Source of the DNA: a bacterium | GTDB taxonomy: Bacteria > Zhuqueibacterota > Zhuqueibacteria > Zhuqueibacterales > Geothermadaptataceae | Length of the DNA stretch: 64,000 nucleotides | Assembly: GCA_024275575.1 (NCBI GenBank) | Contig: JAJRYV010000081.1 | Location: forward strand, 1 to 64,000 | Direction of reading: 5' to 3' | In this document: in pieces, positions 47,273 through 57,298 of the stretch | How the letters are laid out: each line of letters begins with the position of its first letter | Position numbering within the stretch: position 1 is the stretch's first letter | Made by a program: the position numbers and the translations under genes | The notes under the pieces: generated by a model | Seen by the model: the letters and a program-made list of their open reading frames with translations, nothing else | Databases searched by the model: none | What the model was told of the DNA's origin: nothing

Positions 47273-48655
47273 ATGGCGGCAAAAAACAAAGTCTGGAGCG
47301 GCCGCATCGCCGGAGAAGTCAGCCCATTGATGGAGCGTTTCAGTCGCTCGGTGGAAAGCGATTTTCTCATGTGGCGGGAAGATATTGCAGTGAATCGCAT
47401 TTGGGCGGAAGCGCTGGCGGAAATCGGGATATTTTCAACAGGGGAGCTACGCTCAGTGCTTGACGGTCTCGATAAAATCGCCGCTGAAATGGCGGCAAAT
47501 GTGTTCATGTTCGAAGCTGCGGATGAAGATATTCACGTGGCCATTGAGCGTCGATTGACGGAAATTTGCGGTGAAACCGGCGCGCGAATTCACACCGGTC
47601 GCAGCCGCAACGATCAGGTCGCCACCGATGCTCGCCTGTTTCTGAAACGACGATCGGCCGATTGGCTGTGCGAGATTACGCATTTACAAGAGACGCTCTT
47701 ACGCATGGCAAAAGCACAGACCAGGGTGATTTTACCGGGTTATACCCATTGGCAACAAGCGCAGCCCATTCTTCTGTCGCACTATCTTCTGGCGATTTTC
47801 TGGGGCGTCGATCGAACGATTGATCGTCTGCAGAACTATCTGCATCAAATCGACTTGTGCCCCCTCGGCTGCGGTGCGCTGGCGGGCAGCGCTTTTCCCG
47901 TCGACCGGCAGCGTATCGCGCAAAAGCTGGGCTTCCGCGAAGCGTCACCCAACAGCATCGATGCCACTGGAGATCGGGATTTTTGTAGTGAGCTGCTTTT
48001 TATCATCGCTACATTCTTCACCCTACTCAGTCGCGTTGCTGCCGAGATGCAAATCTGGAACACACTGGAATTTTCATTTATCGAATTTTCCGATGCTTTT
48101 GCCACCGGCAGCAGCATGATGCCGCAGAAAAAAAACCCTGATGCCATGGAATTGATCCGTGGGAAATCGGCTGCTGCAATTGCTGCGGCAAATCAGCTGC
48201 TCATTTTACAAAAAGGTCTGCCGCTGACCTACAACCGTGATTTGCAGGAGGATAAAAAAATCACCTTTGCACAGCTCGAAGAGGTTATTCTCGCCACCGC
48301 AGTTTTCCGGGAAGCGCTTTCCGGCGCCAGGTTTAATGCAGAGCAAATGGAAAAAGCACTGGAGCCGGGATTGCTGGCGACTGATCTGGCGGATTATCTG
48401 GTGAAAAAAGGCATGCCTTTTCGCAAGGCGCATGAAGTAATTGGCAAGATCGTGCAGCATTCAATTGCTGAAAAACTTGAATTGACCGATTTCGCGCTGG
48501 AGCAATTCAAAAAATTCAGTGATCTGTTCACTGAGGATGTTTTTGAAATTCTGAAATTTTCATCCAGCATCGCTCAGCGGAATGTCCCGGGTGGTACGGC
48601 TGAAAAAGCGGTGCGTGAACAAATTGTCCGGGCAGAGAAAAACCTGCAAAAATAA
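47273..48655 (+). CDS. argH: Argininosuccinate lyase
   Basis: 'WSGRIAGEVSPLMERFSRSVESD', 'HTGRSRNDQVATD', 'GSSMMPQKKNPD'. Confidence 0.9.
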   Translation: MAAKNKVWSGRIAGEVSPLMERFSRSVESDFLMWREDIAVNRIWAEALAEIGIFSTGELRSVLDGLDKIAAEMAANVFMFEAADEDIHVAIERRLTEICGETGARIHTGRSRNDQVATDARLFLKRRSADWLCEITHLQETLLRMAKAQTRVILPGYTHWQQAQPILLSHYLLAIFWGVDRTIDRLQNYLHQIDLCPLGCGALAGSAFPVDRQRIAQKLGFREASPNSIDATGDRDFCSELLFIIATFFTLLSRVAAEMQIWNTLEFSFIEFSDAFATGSSMMPQKKNPDAMELIRGKSAAAIAAANQLLILQKGLPLTYNRDLQEDKKITFAQLEEVILATAVFREALSGARFNAEQMEKALEPGLLATDLADYLVKKGMPFRKAHEVIGKIVQHSIAEKLELTDFALEQFKKFSDLFTEDVFEILKFSSSIAQRNVPGGTAEKAVREQIVRAEKNLQK

Positions 48656-48781
48656 TCTGAAAATGTTCCGCATCGCAGGCATAATCGTCAGGTGAAGGAC
48701 ATGAACAAACTAATTCATCGCAATAATTTATCCCGCCAGGGACAGGTGAAAATAGCCCGGCGATTCATCACTGGGTTGCAT

Positions 48782-50896
48782 TTACTGCCCTGCCTCTAAA
48801 ATTATTTTGGCAAATTCATCGCTGCTGAGGGTTTTGTCTTTGAGCCGCACGCCTTGCGGCTGTAGCAAGCTTTCTGCGGAAGACAGCCAAAAGCCGTTGT
48901 GTTGCATGCTCACTTCTTTTGAAAAATTCGCCCATTCGCCGGATTTAATCTGGATGGATGAAATCGCCAGAGCATGTAATGCATAAATATTTTGCCGGCG
49001 CAACAGATGCATGGCTTCGCGGGCAAAAGGCTCATAAGTAAATAGCAAGACCGGTTTTCCCGGGCTGGAGAGTCCGCGCAGCAGCCCCATTTCATACCAG
49101 TTGCCCGGCAGGTTCGGCAGGAACAGGCCCCAGCAAAATTCAGGGGCGAATGCTTCAACCCGCTCTCTCAGGCGGCGGGCGAAACGCTCGGTTTCTTCCA
49201 TTAAAATTTGATAATACAACGGCAGCAATGCATTGTCGAGCAGAAAGGAAAACCGCTGGTCGGCCGGCGTTTCGACAAAATCGCGCAGCAGTGAATCGGG
49301 CGCGAAACCGCGGGCGCTTTCACGGAAAAACGCCGCTGTTTCAGCCGAGAACTCATGGGCGTTGGTGTAACCGTTGGATCGCGTCAGGCCGTAGAAATCA
49401 GTATCGATGATAAAACCTTTCAACGAGGCAAACTCACTGGCATTTTCAGCAATTCTTGTGAGCGGTGTCCAGAATCCCTGCTGCCAGAAAACCCGGTCAA
49501 GCGGCGACCAGACAGGCTCTTGCATATTTTGGAAATTTTTGCTTTTGCCGGCGGGCCGGCGGAAATCACGATAGTCAAGACCGGCAAACCAGTTGTTGTT
49601 TATCGCAGTGAATTGCTCACTTATTTCGAGCCACAACGCTTTGATTTTGCCACTTTCTTCTGCTGAATAAAATTCCCCGCCGGCAAAGGCCTGCGGTGCC
49701 GCGATGGCCCAGAAAAGGTTGCAGCCTGATTCTGCAAAAAAATAAACCAGCAGGTCTATTTCTTCCAGTCTTTTTGCCGCTGCGATGATCCGTTCCCTGC
49801 TGCGCAAAGGTGTTAGCCTGCCCCAAATAGCTTTGATGCCGTCACGTAAATAATTTTTCATCACCGGGGAGGTGATTCGGGCAGCAAAATATTTTTCTGA
49901 TTGCAGAAGTTCGGCCTTGCTGATATGGCTGATTTTTTTGAGGTTAACGGTTTTCACCGGGAGAAAATCGCTTTTCGGCACTTCGGGCAGTGCGGCCCAA
50001 TGCGGCAATTGTGAGTCGGAGCGTGATTCCAGCGCGGAACTGGCGATCACCGGTGTGAGCAGCATTTTTTGACCCTGCAGGATTTTCGTAAACCGCAAGG
50101 CGATATTCCGCAGGAATTCCTGTGTGTTGCGACGCAGTTTTTTATCGAAAAAGGGGCTCGCATTGCGTTCGTTCGTCGCACCAAAAACATGAAACGCCTT
50201 GCGCGGTATGATCAGGATTGGCGCGTTTTCACCGGTGATGACACTGAGTTGAAAAGGGCCGGGGTAGGTGATTTTGCCTTTTTTAAACGATGCTGCCGGA
50301 AAACTTTCAGCCACAAGTTCGAGATTGGCGCCGCGTAAAATGCGCAACGGCATGAGTTCGCCGAAAGCAACAGTGTCGGTTTTCGAATAAATCCACTGTT
50401 CGTGGCGGCGTACACGGCCAAATTCGCCCATCAAGCTGCGATATCGCAGTTTTTTTTCCTGCGCATGCAGTTCACTGATTTCGATATTCAGGCGTAATTC
50501 GCGTAAAAACTGATTCATCGCATGTCGGTCATCGTTACCGCGCCCATTCAGTGAGCTGGAAAATGCCAGCACGATGCCCTTGCCGGCAGCATAGAATTGC
50601 TTCATGATATCCACGTCTTCACGGGTGATGCGGGTGCCGGCCGCCAGCGGGGTGGGGCCGCCTAAAATCATCAGCATGTCGTAGTTTGCCAAATCCGATT
50701 GCAGCAGATACGGATGATAACGACGGTATTGCACCTCGCAACCGGCAGCCAGCCACGGCCGGGCATAGGCTGCTTGCAAAATCGGGCTGGACATGTTTTT
50801 ATCGAGCAGCAGCAAGCGGTGATGTTTTACCTGTCCCGGCAATAAACTGCAGGTTGTGATGAAGATGGTGAAGATGATCAAACGAAGATTTGCCAT
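48782..50896 (-). CDS. Large secreted protein of unknown function with GATase-like N-terminal region
   Basis: Signal 'MANLRLIIFTIFITTCSLLPG'; 'NYDMLMILGGPTPLAAGTRITREDVDIMKQFYAAGKGIVLAFSSSLNG'; remaining ~550 aa not recognised. Confidence 0.6.
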   Translation of the reverse strand: MANLRLIIFTIFITTCSLLPGQVKHHRLLLLDKNMSSPILQAAYARPWLAAGCEVQYRRYHPYLLQSDLANYDMLMILGGPTPLAAGTRITREDVDIMKQFYAAGKGIVLAFSSSLNGRGNDDRHAMNQFLRELRLNIEISELHAQEKKLRYRSLMGEFGRVRRHEQWIYSKTDTVAFGELMPLRILRGANLELVAESFPAASFKKGKITYPGPFQLSVITGENAPILIIPRKAFHVFGATNERNASPFFDKKLRRNTQEFLRNIALRFTKILQGQKMLLTPVIASSALESRSDSQLPHWAALPEVPKSDFLPVKTVNLKKISHISKAELLQSEKYFAARITSPVMKNYLRDGIKAIWGRLTPLRSRERIIAAAKRLEEIDLLVYFFAESGCNLFWAIAAPQAFAGGEFYSAEESGKIKALWLEISEQFTAINNNWFAGLDYRDFRRPAGKSKNFQNMQEPVWSPLDRVFWQQGFWTPLTRIAENASEFASLKGFIIDTDFYGLTRSNGYTNAHEFSAETAAFFRESARGFAPDSLLRDFVETPADQRFSFLLDNALLPLYYQILMEETERFARRLRERVEAFAPEFCWGLFLPNLPGNWYEMGLLRGLSSPGKPVLLFTYEPFAREAMHLLRRQNIYALHALAISSIQIKSGEWANFSKEVSMQHNGFWLSSAESLLQPQGVRLKDKTLSSDEFAKIILEAGQ

Positions 50897-51015
50897 GATA
50901 TCGAAATCCTTTTCTAAAAATCCCTGTGAGGCTTTGGGGGGCACCAACACCGAATAATCCCTTTAAAAATATCAGCAACGGCAGGTGATTGGAGAAAATC
51001 GCGTCAGTTGTCGTC

Positions 51016-52212
51016 TTATTTGACGAATTGCGCGAGATAGGCGGAAAATTCAGCCGCTGGCTGATAACCGATGGCGCGGGAAATTTCACGGCCGCGGTAA
51101 TCGAGGATAACCGTGGTGGGGTAGCGGGTAATATCGTAAATTTTGGCCAAACGCCTTTCACTGTCTCCATCGAGGCGCAAGCAGATAAAACGGTCGGAGA
51201 GACTGACGATTTCGGCGTCGCGATAGGTGCGCTCGTCCATGGTGATGCAGGGGCCGCTCCAGCGGGCATTGAATTTGATCAGCACCGGTTTGCGGGCGCG
51301 CCGCGCACGTTGTTTCGCCTTTTTCAACGAAGATAACCATTGGATTTCCCGTGCCGCCCGCGGTCGTTGCGGCTCTTCGAGATAGGGGTTATCACGGCTG
51401 AGGTCTTCCTCTTTTGAAAACTCGGGAACTCTTCGTTTTAAAAAAATGCCATGGCCGCTGCCGTCAATTTTCAAAATTTCAAAGGCATTTTCTCCGAACC
51501 AGGCAAGCTGGGTCATATCGCGAAAGTGGTTAAAATGAACCTCGGCAAAATCGGCATTTTCGCTTTGAAAAATCGCCCAGCTATCCCGGGCGTCAAAAAA
51601 ACCGTTACAGTCATCATCGATGACAATAACACTGAGATTTTGATCATCGAATTCGAAATTTCCCTGGCGCCAGCTATTACGCAGGAAATGGGCGGTGGTG
51701 GGCAGCCCCCGTACAGGTTGCCAAAAATAGAGCCGCCCCCGGATATATTCCCTGGTTCTTTCTTTTTTCGCCTGAAAATCATAGGTGAGCAGTACCGAAT
51801 CAAATTCGACGTAATGGCGGTTTCGCAAGGCGATAAACTTTCCGCGGGATAGGGGATAGTCGGCATCATTGGTCAAATCATCATCGCCATTTTCATCAAA
51901 AATGAAGCGGTTGTGATAGCGGTCTTTGGGCGAGTTTTTATCGAGGAGAAAGTAGCGTTTTTTGCCGGTATTGCCCATTTGGAAAAAGCCGGCCACCGCC
52001 TGCGAGGTCAGACGCCCAGGTAAAATCAATTGAGCATCGAGAGAATCGATGGGATCGAGATCGACGGATTTGGGCGTGACATAGGGCAAGTGACGGCGCC
52101 CATCGCCATCTTGTTGTTGTAATTCAATCTCAAATGTCCCGCGGTCGCAGGCTGAATTTATCAGAATGAAAACAAACAAACCGGTACGGGCAATATTTTT
52201 ACAGATTTTCAT
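51016..52212 (-). CDS. Thioredoxin-fold lipoprotein with WSGPC active-site variant
   Basis: N-terminal 'LFVFILINSACDRG' lipobox; C-terminal 'KPVLIKFNARWSGPCITMDERTYRDAEIVSLSDRFICLRLDGD...RYPTTVILDYRGRE'. Confidence 0.75.
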   Translation of the reverse strand: MKICKNIARTGLFVFILINSACDRGTFEIELQQQDGDGRRHLPYVTPKSVDLDPIDSLDAQLILPGRLTSQAVAGFFQMGNTGKKRYFLLDKNSPKDRYHNRFIFDENGDDDLTNDADYPLSRGKFIALRNRHYVEFDSVLLTYDFQAKKERTREYIRGRLYFWQPVRGLPTTAHFLRNSWRQGNFEFDDQNLSVIVIDDDCNGFFDARDSWAIFQSENADFAEVHFNHFRDMTQLAWFGENAFEILKIDGSGHGIFLKRRVPEFSKEEDLSRDNPYLEEPQRPRAAREIQWLSSLKKAKQRARRARKPVLIKFNARWSGPCITMDERTYRDAEIVSLSDRFICLRLDGDSERRLAKIYDITRYPTTVILDYRGREISRAIGYQPAAEFSAYLAQFVK

Positions 52213-52325
52213 TTTTTAAACGCAGTTATTTTATACTGAATTGAAATCGATTGATTCTCTTTATATACCGACAAAATATACCAGCAAAACACCGGTTTTC
52301 AGTTTATCTGGCGGAGAAATTATCA

Positions 52326-53261
52326 TCATTTTCCCCGGGTTTGCTGCGGCTGCAGATCGTCATAAATCCACCGGGAAATAGCGGCGATTGCATGCTCGGC
52401 CTTTTCCGGATCGGCGATGCCTTTCGTCAGCACGACGAGAACACAAGCTCGCCGGGCGGGCGGAAAAATGATGGCGCAATCGTGGCTGATCGCTGTGATC
52501 GAGCCGGTTTTGTTCGCCACTGTAACGCTATCCGGAATGCCGGCAGGAATTTTTTTGCGATAGGCCTGACGCGACATGATTTCGAGCATCTGCGCACAAC
52601 TTTTTTCAGAAGCAGCGGCGGCGGTGGCAATCGCCGTCATGATCAGACGCATATCGCGGGCATTGGTGTAATTGCTCCAGCCCTTGCGAAAGGCTTTGAT
52701 GTCTTCAACACCGCGCAGCACCTGAATAGTATCAGCGCCCAGCGCGCGCATGGCTGCGGTGACGTTTTTTGCATCGACCAATTCGATGAGCAGGTTTGTC
52801 GCAAGGTTGCTGCTGTGAATGATCATCTCCTCGATCAATGTCAGCAGCCGTACATTTTGGCCAAGGGAATCGTAGAGCGATTCACCACCATCACGGCGCA
52901 GGTCGAGGGAAAAGCGGCTGCTGTCGACGATGCTGTAGAATTCATTTTTCACCGGAATCTTATCCGATAAAATCAGCGCTCCCGCATCGACGCGGCGAAA
53001 GAGTTCGATCATCACCGGCACTTTCATCGTGCTGGCCGCATGCATCATCGTTTTGGCATTGAAATCAAATTCCTGCTGCGTCTCAAGATCGAAAAATGAG
53101 ACTGCGATTTCCGCCTTCAGGCTATCGGCCAGTTTGGATATTTGTACGGTTAATTTTTCCGTGTTCAGCATCGGCATTTCAGGCCCTTCGCATCCACAAA
53201 TAGCGATGAAGACGATTGGCAGCATCAGCCTGAGTCCTTTACTCTGAATGCAGGTGCTCAA
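52326..53261 (-). CDS. Serine hydrolase, class A beta-lactamase-like
   Basis: 'MHAASTMKVPVMIELFRRVD' (SxxK), 'IHSSNLATNLLIELV' (SDN-like), 'VANKTGSI' (KTG). TTG start preceded by AAAGGA. Confidence 0.75.
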   Translation of the reverse strand: MSTCIQSKGLRLMLPIVFIAICGCEGPEMPMLNTEKLTVQISKLADSLKAEIAVSFFDLETQQEFDFNAKTMMHAASTMKVPVMIELFRRVDAGALILSDKIPVKNEFYSIVDSSRFSLDLRRDGGESLYDSLGQNVRLLTLIEEMIIHSSNLATNLLIELVDAKNVTAAMRALGADTIQVLRGVEDIKAFRKGWSNYTNARDMRLIMTAIATAAAASEKSCAQMLEIMSRQAYRKKIPAGIPDSVTVANKTGSITAISHDCAIIFPPARRACVLVVLTKGIADPEKAEHAIAAISRWIYDDLQPQQTRGK

Positions 53262-53263
53262 TT

Positions 53264-53485
53264 TTATCCTTTCAGCATCTTGACAATATCATTTTCCCGG
53301 GGAAAACTGCCGGTGTTTTTCTTTGAATAAATCAGATCGTTTTCATGCATGATTTCGAATACACCACCGCCGGATTCGATTAACTCGACCTCGGCACCGG
53401 GAATTTCTTTTTCGATTGCGGCTTTCAAACTGAGAGCTCTGGGTGCAAAATTTCAAACAACACAATATTCAATGGAAACATTCAT
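53264..53485 (-). CDS. SelW/Rdx family selenoprotein (UGA at 53453..53455 decoded as Sec)
   Basis: Reverse strand: M N V S I E Y C V V [UGA] N F A P R A L S L K A A I E K E I P G A E V E L I E S G G G V F E I M H E N D L I Y S K K N T G S F P R E N D I V K M L K G stop. CxxU at the position of the Rdx CxxC/U redox motif; sits 9 nt after the ABM gene stop and abuts the next gene. Confidence 0.85.
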
Positions 53486-53494
53486 TTTTTCTCC

Positions 53495-53827
53495 TCAACC
53501 CTTTGATTTGGTAAAAAAACGATTGTGTTCAACTTTACAAATATGCAGTGAAAAAGCATCGTACCATGCCGTTTTGCCTTTTGCCTGCGCTATTTTATGG
53601 CGCGGATTGTTTTTCCAGCGCAGGATATCTTCTTCCGATTGCCAGTAGGAAACGGTTATCCCGGCGGCGGCGCTGCGCACGGATTCAGCGCCGAGGAAAC
53701 CCGACTGCTTTTCCGCCAGGGCAATCATTTCATCCGCCATTTTTCCATAATCTGCACTTTTTTTCAAATTCAGTTTGGAAGTAAAAATTACCGCGTAATA
53801 AGGCGGCTGAGGAACGTCTGTAAACAT
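53495..53827 (-). CDS. Antibiotic biosynthesis monooxygenase (ABM) family protein
   Basis: 'YYAVIFTSKL...YGKMADEMIALAEKQSGFLGAESVRSAAAGITVSYWQSEEDILRWKNNPRHKIAQAKGKTAWYDAFSLHICKVEH'. Confidence 0.8.
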   Translation of the reverse strand: MFTDVPQPPYYAVIFTSKLNLKKSADYGKMADEMIALAEKQSGFLGAESVRSAAAGITVSYWQSEEDILRWKNNPRHKIAQAKGKTAWYDAFSLHICKVEHNRFFTKSKG

Positions 53828-53830
53828 TGA

Positions 53831-54949
53831 TTAGCCAATCAAGTTTTCCGGATTTAACGGCTGCAAGTCCTCGGGTACGAAAAAGCCGTCTTTGCGAATA
53901 AGCACATCGTCGAAATAAATCTCACCGCCGCCGCAATCCGGGGTTTGCCGCATCACCATGTCCCAGTGGACTTTGGAGCGGTTGCCGTTGTCCGCATCTT
54001 CGTAGGCCTGCCCCGGGGTAAAATGAAATGATCCGGCAATTTTTTCATCGAAGAGAATATCGAGCATTGGCCGCGTTACGTGGGGGTTAAAACCAATGGC
54101 AAATTCGCCGATGAAACGCGCGCCTTCGTCGGTGTCGAGAATCTCGTTGAGTTTTTCGTTTTTGTCACCCGTCGCAGCGATGATTTTGCCGCCTTTAAAT
54201 TCCAGGCGGATATCGGCAAATGCGGTGCCCTCGTAAATCGTTGGTGTATTATATTGAATGACGCCGTTGACGCTGTTGCGGACAGGTGCGGTAAAGCATT
54301 CGCCATCTGGGATATTGTGCTCGCCGCCACAGGCAATAGCCGGGATGTCTTTGATGCTGAACGAGATATCCGTGCCGGGCCCGGTGAGACGAACTTTGTC
54401 GGTGCGGTTCATCCATGAAACGAGCGCCTTGCTGTGTTCGGCCATTTTGCCATAGTCGAGGGTACAGACATCGAAATAAAAATCCTCGAATGCTTCAGTG
54501 CTCATGCCGGCCTGCTGGGCGAAGGAGTGCGAGGGGTAGCGCAAGACAACCCATTTTGTATTCTTTACACGCATATCAAAATGCACCGGTTTGACATAGT
54601 AGCTTTTGTAAAAGCCCATTTGCGGCGTCGGTACATCGGACATTTCCATGATATTCTGTCCGCCTCGGATACCGATATAAGCCTGCATGTGCTGCATGCG
54701 GTCGACATCCATTTTCCCCCAGTTTTTAAAGCCGTCTTCAGGTAGATTTTTCACGAGAGAGCGGGTTATTTCATTGTTTTTGATGGTGACAAAAGGCACG
54801 CCGCCTTTATTTTTAACGAGTTCGATGAGCTCGACCACGAGCTGGTGCGGTGTATCGATCGCTTCGATGAGGATATTTTCACCTTTCTGCAGGCGTGTTG
54901 AATGGTTGATGAGCACTTCAGCCAATTGACGATGTCGTGGGTCTTTCAT
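53831..54949 (-). CDS. Aminopeptidase, M29 family
   Basis: 'LAEVLINHSTRLQKGENILIEA', 'IACGGEHNIPDGECFTAPVRNSVNGVIQYNTPTIYEG', 'KVHWDMVMRQTPDCGGGEIYFDDVLIRKDGFFV'. Confidence 0.8.
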   Translation of the reverse strand: MKDPRHRQLAEVLINHSTRLQKGENILIEAIDTPHQLVVELIELVKNKGGVPFVTIKNNEITRSLVKNLPEDGFKNWGKMDVDRMQHMQAYIGIRGGQNIMEMSDVPTPQMGFYKSYYVKPVHFDMRVKNTKWVVLRYPSHSFAQQAGMSTEAFEDFYFDVCTLDYGKMAEHSKALVSWMNRTDKVRLTGPGTDISFSIKDIPAIACGGEHNIPDGECFTAPVRNSVNGVIQYNTPTIYEGTAFADIRLEFKGGKIIAATGDKNEKLNEILDTDEGARFIGEFAIGFNPHVTRPMLDILFDEKIAGSFHFTPGQAYEDADNGNRSKVHWDMVMRQTPDCGGGEIYFDDVLIRKDGFFVPEDLQPLNPENLIG

Positions 54950-55133
54950 GATGCCCCTCAAGGGTTTATTGAATCGGTTTGTACAAATTTTTAGAATTGC
55001 AAATATAGGGAAAGCAGGTTTGAATGTCAAGCTACACGTAATTGCTGATAAAAACTTGCAACTCTATGGGAAATAGATTATATTCGGCATTCTTTTATTC
55101 GGACCAAACGCAATAAATTATTTAAGTAACGAT

Positions 55134-55892
55134 ATGGATGAAGGACAGATAAAACACCTGCTGCAGCGGTTTCAAAAAGGTGAAATCGATGAAAACGAGG
55201 CGGTTAACAATTTAAAAACGCTGCCGTTCGAAAATCTGTCTTTCGCCAATATCGATCACCACCGTGCTTTGCGCCAGGGCTGGCCGGAGACTATTTTTTG
55301 CGAAGGCAAAACCACCGCCCAAATCACCGCCATCGCGGAACGCATTCTTAAAAATGAGAGCCGGCTCTTAGCAACACGCATTTCCTACGCAGCGGCGTCT
55401 GATTTGTTGGTGCGCTTCCCTGATTTAAACTACAATGAAACAGCGCGCACCATTGCTTCTGTTCCACAGATAAGCAGCTGTGAAAAAGCAGTGAAAATTG
55501 CGGTTCTTTGCGCTGGAACCAGCGATATTCCGGTCGCTGAAGAAGCCGTGGAGACATTGGCCGCGCTGTCGATCCCCTGCACGCAAATTTATGACGTCGG
55601 GGTCGCCGGGATTCATCGTTTGTTCGATCAACTTGAGCAGTTGCAGGAAGTGGATCATATCATCGTCTGTGCCGGCATGGAAGGCGCTCTGGCAAGCGTG
55701 GTCGGCGGACTCGTTGGTGTGCCCATCGTCGCCGTACCGACTTCTGTGGGATACGGCGCCAGTTTTAACGGTCTCGCAGCATTACTGGCGATGCTTAATA
55801 GTTGCGCTGCGGGCATTTCAGTGGTGAATATCGACAACGGCTTTGGTGCCGCCTGCGTGGTTGCACGGCAGGTTTATCATAATAACAGGTGA
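55134..55892 (+). CDS. larB: Nickel pincer cofactor biosynthesis protein LarB
   Basis: 'HRALRQGWPETIFCEGKTTAQI', 'AVLCAGTSDIPVAEEAVETLA', 'VCAGMEGALASVVGGLVGVPIVAVPTSVGYGASFNGLAALLAMLNSCAAGISVVNIDNGFGAA'. Confidence 0.85.
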   Translation: MDEGQIKHLLQRFQKGEIDENEAVNNLKTLPFENLSFANIDHHRALRQGWPETIFCEGKTTAQITAIAERILKNESRLLATRISYAAASDLLVRFPDLNYNETARTIASVPQISSCEKAVKIAVLCAGTSDIPVAEEAVETLAALSIPCTQIYDVGVAGIHRLFDQLEQLQEVDHIIVCAGMEGALASVVGGLVGVPIVAVPTSVGYGASFNGLAALLAMLNSCAAGISVVNIDNGFGAACVVARQVYHNNR

Positions 55893-56061
55893 AGCTGTTG
55901 AAATAAGGGCTTTTTACATTGAGCCTGCTTAAATACAGATTTACAGTGATGAGAAACAGGCGTTGGATAACCCTGCCAGGGTTGTTCTGCCTGAAAAATG
56001 TCACTGCTTTGGCGAACCATTATTATCAAAAAGATTTTTACCAAATGAGCAGGAGGATATT

Positions 56062-57222
56062 TTGAATATTCATGAATATCAGGCGAAAGACATCTTGCGG
56101 CAATTCGGCGTGGTCGTACCGGAGGGCAAAGTTGTCACAGCGCCTTCGGAAGCTGTCGCTGCTGCGAAAGCATTAGGCACTTCCATCGTTGTTGTCAAAG
56201 CGCAAATTCATGCCGGCGGCCGCGGTAAAGGTGGTGGTGTGAAAATGGCAAAAAGTCCTGATGAAGCGGGCAAAATCGCCCGCGAAATCATCGGTATGAA
56301 TCTCGTAACACATCAGACAGGGCCGGAAGGCAAGAAAGTTAATAAAGTCCTGGTCGAGCAGGGCCTTGATATCGCCCGCGAACTTTATGTCGGCATCACG
56401 CTGGACCGTACTGTCGGGCAACTGGCTTTTATGGCCAGTACCGAAGGCGGCATGGAAATCGAAAAAGTGGCTGCCGAATCACCGGAAAAGATTTTGAAAG
56501 AATGGATCGACCCGGTAGCGGGGATGCGCCCGGCGCAGGCGCGCAAGCTGGCGTTCGGCCTGGGATTATCGGGTGATGCTTTTAAAAACGGCGTCAAATT
56601 CATGATGGCACTGTATAAAGCCTATACCGCCACCGACGCTTCGCTTTTTGAAATCAACCCGCTGGTTGTCACCAAAGACGGCCGCGTGCTGGCTTTGGAC
56701 GCCAAGATCAACTTTGATGACAACGCGCTCTACCGCCACAAAGATTTTTTCGAACTGCGGGATTATGATGAAGAAGAACCCCTCGAAGTCGAAGCGAGCA
56801 AATACGATTTAAACTATATCAAGCTGGATGGCAACGTCGGCTGCATGGTTAACGGCGCCGGTCTGGCCATGGCGACGATGGACATCATTAAACTCAACGG
56901 CGGTGAGCCCGCCAATTTTCTCGATGTGGGCGGTAACGCCAGTCCGGAAACCGTGGAAAACGGCTTTAAAATCATCCTGGCCGATCCCAATGTGAAAGCT
57001 GTTTTGATCAATATTTTTGGCGGTATCGTGCGCTGTGACCGGGTGGCCAAAGGCATCATTCAGGCTGCGAAAAATGTCAGCATCAAAGTGCCGCTGGTGG
57101 TTCGCCTGGCGGGAACGAATGCCGAAGAAGCGGCGAACTTGCTGGCGAAATCTAGCGTGAAAATGGCCGTCGCGACCTCGTTGAAAGAGGCGGCGGAAAA
57201 AGTGGTTGCAGCCATCGCCTGA
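56062..57222 (+). CDS. sucC: Succinate--CoA ligase (ADP-forming) subunit beta
   Basis: '[22 protein letters not shown]', '[18 protein letters not shown]', '[43 protein letters not shown]'. TTG start with AGGAGGA RBS. Confidence 0.92.
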   Translation: MNIHEYQAKDILRQFGVVVPEGKVVTAPSEAVAAAKALGTSIVVVKAQIHAGGRGKGGGVKMAKSPDEAGKIAREIIGMNLVTHQTGPEGKKVNKVLVEQGLDIARELYVGITLDRTVGQLAFMASTEGGMEIEKVAAESPEKILKEWIDPVAGMRPAQARKLAFGLGLSGDAFKNGVKFMMALYKAYTATDASLFEINPLVVTKDGRVLALDAKINFDDNALYRHKDFFELRDYDEEEPLEVEASKYDLNYIKLDGNVGCMVNGAGLAMATMDIIKLNGGEPANFLDVGGNASPETVENGFKIILADPNVKAVLINIFGGIVRCDRVAKGIIQAAKNVSIKVPLVVRLAGTNAEEAANLLAKSSVKMAVATSLKEAAEKVVAAIA

Positions 57223-57298
57223 GCCGGCGACCGTTTTTTTACGTTGCTAAACAGAAGATTGTTTTTGTTTTATCCCTATTTGAAAACAGGAGGATACT

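Noticed and set aside
51230-51270. Second selenoprotein in the thioredoxin-like protein (WSGPC)
   Set aside because: The codon is AGC (Ser), not TGA.
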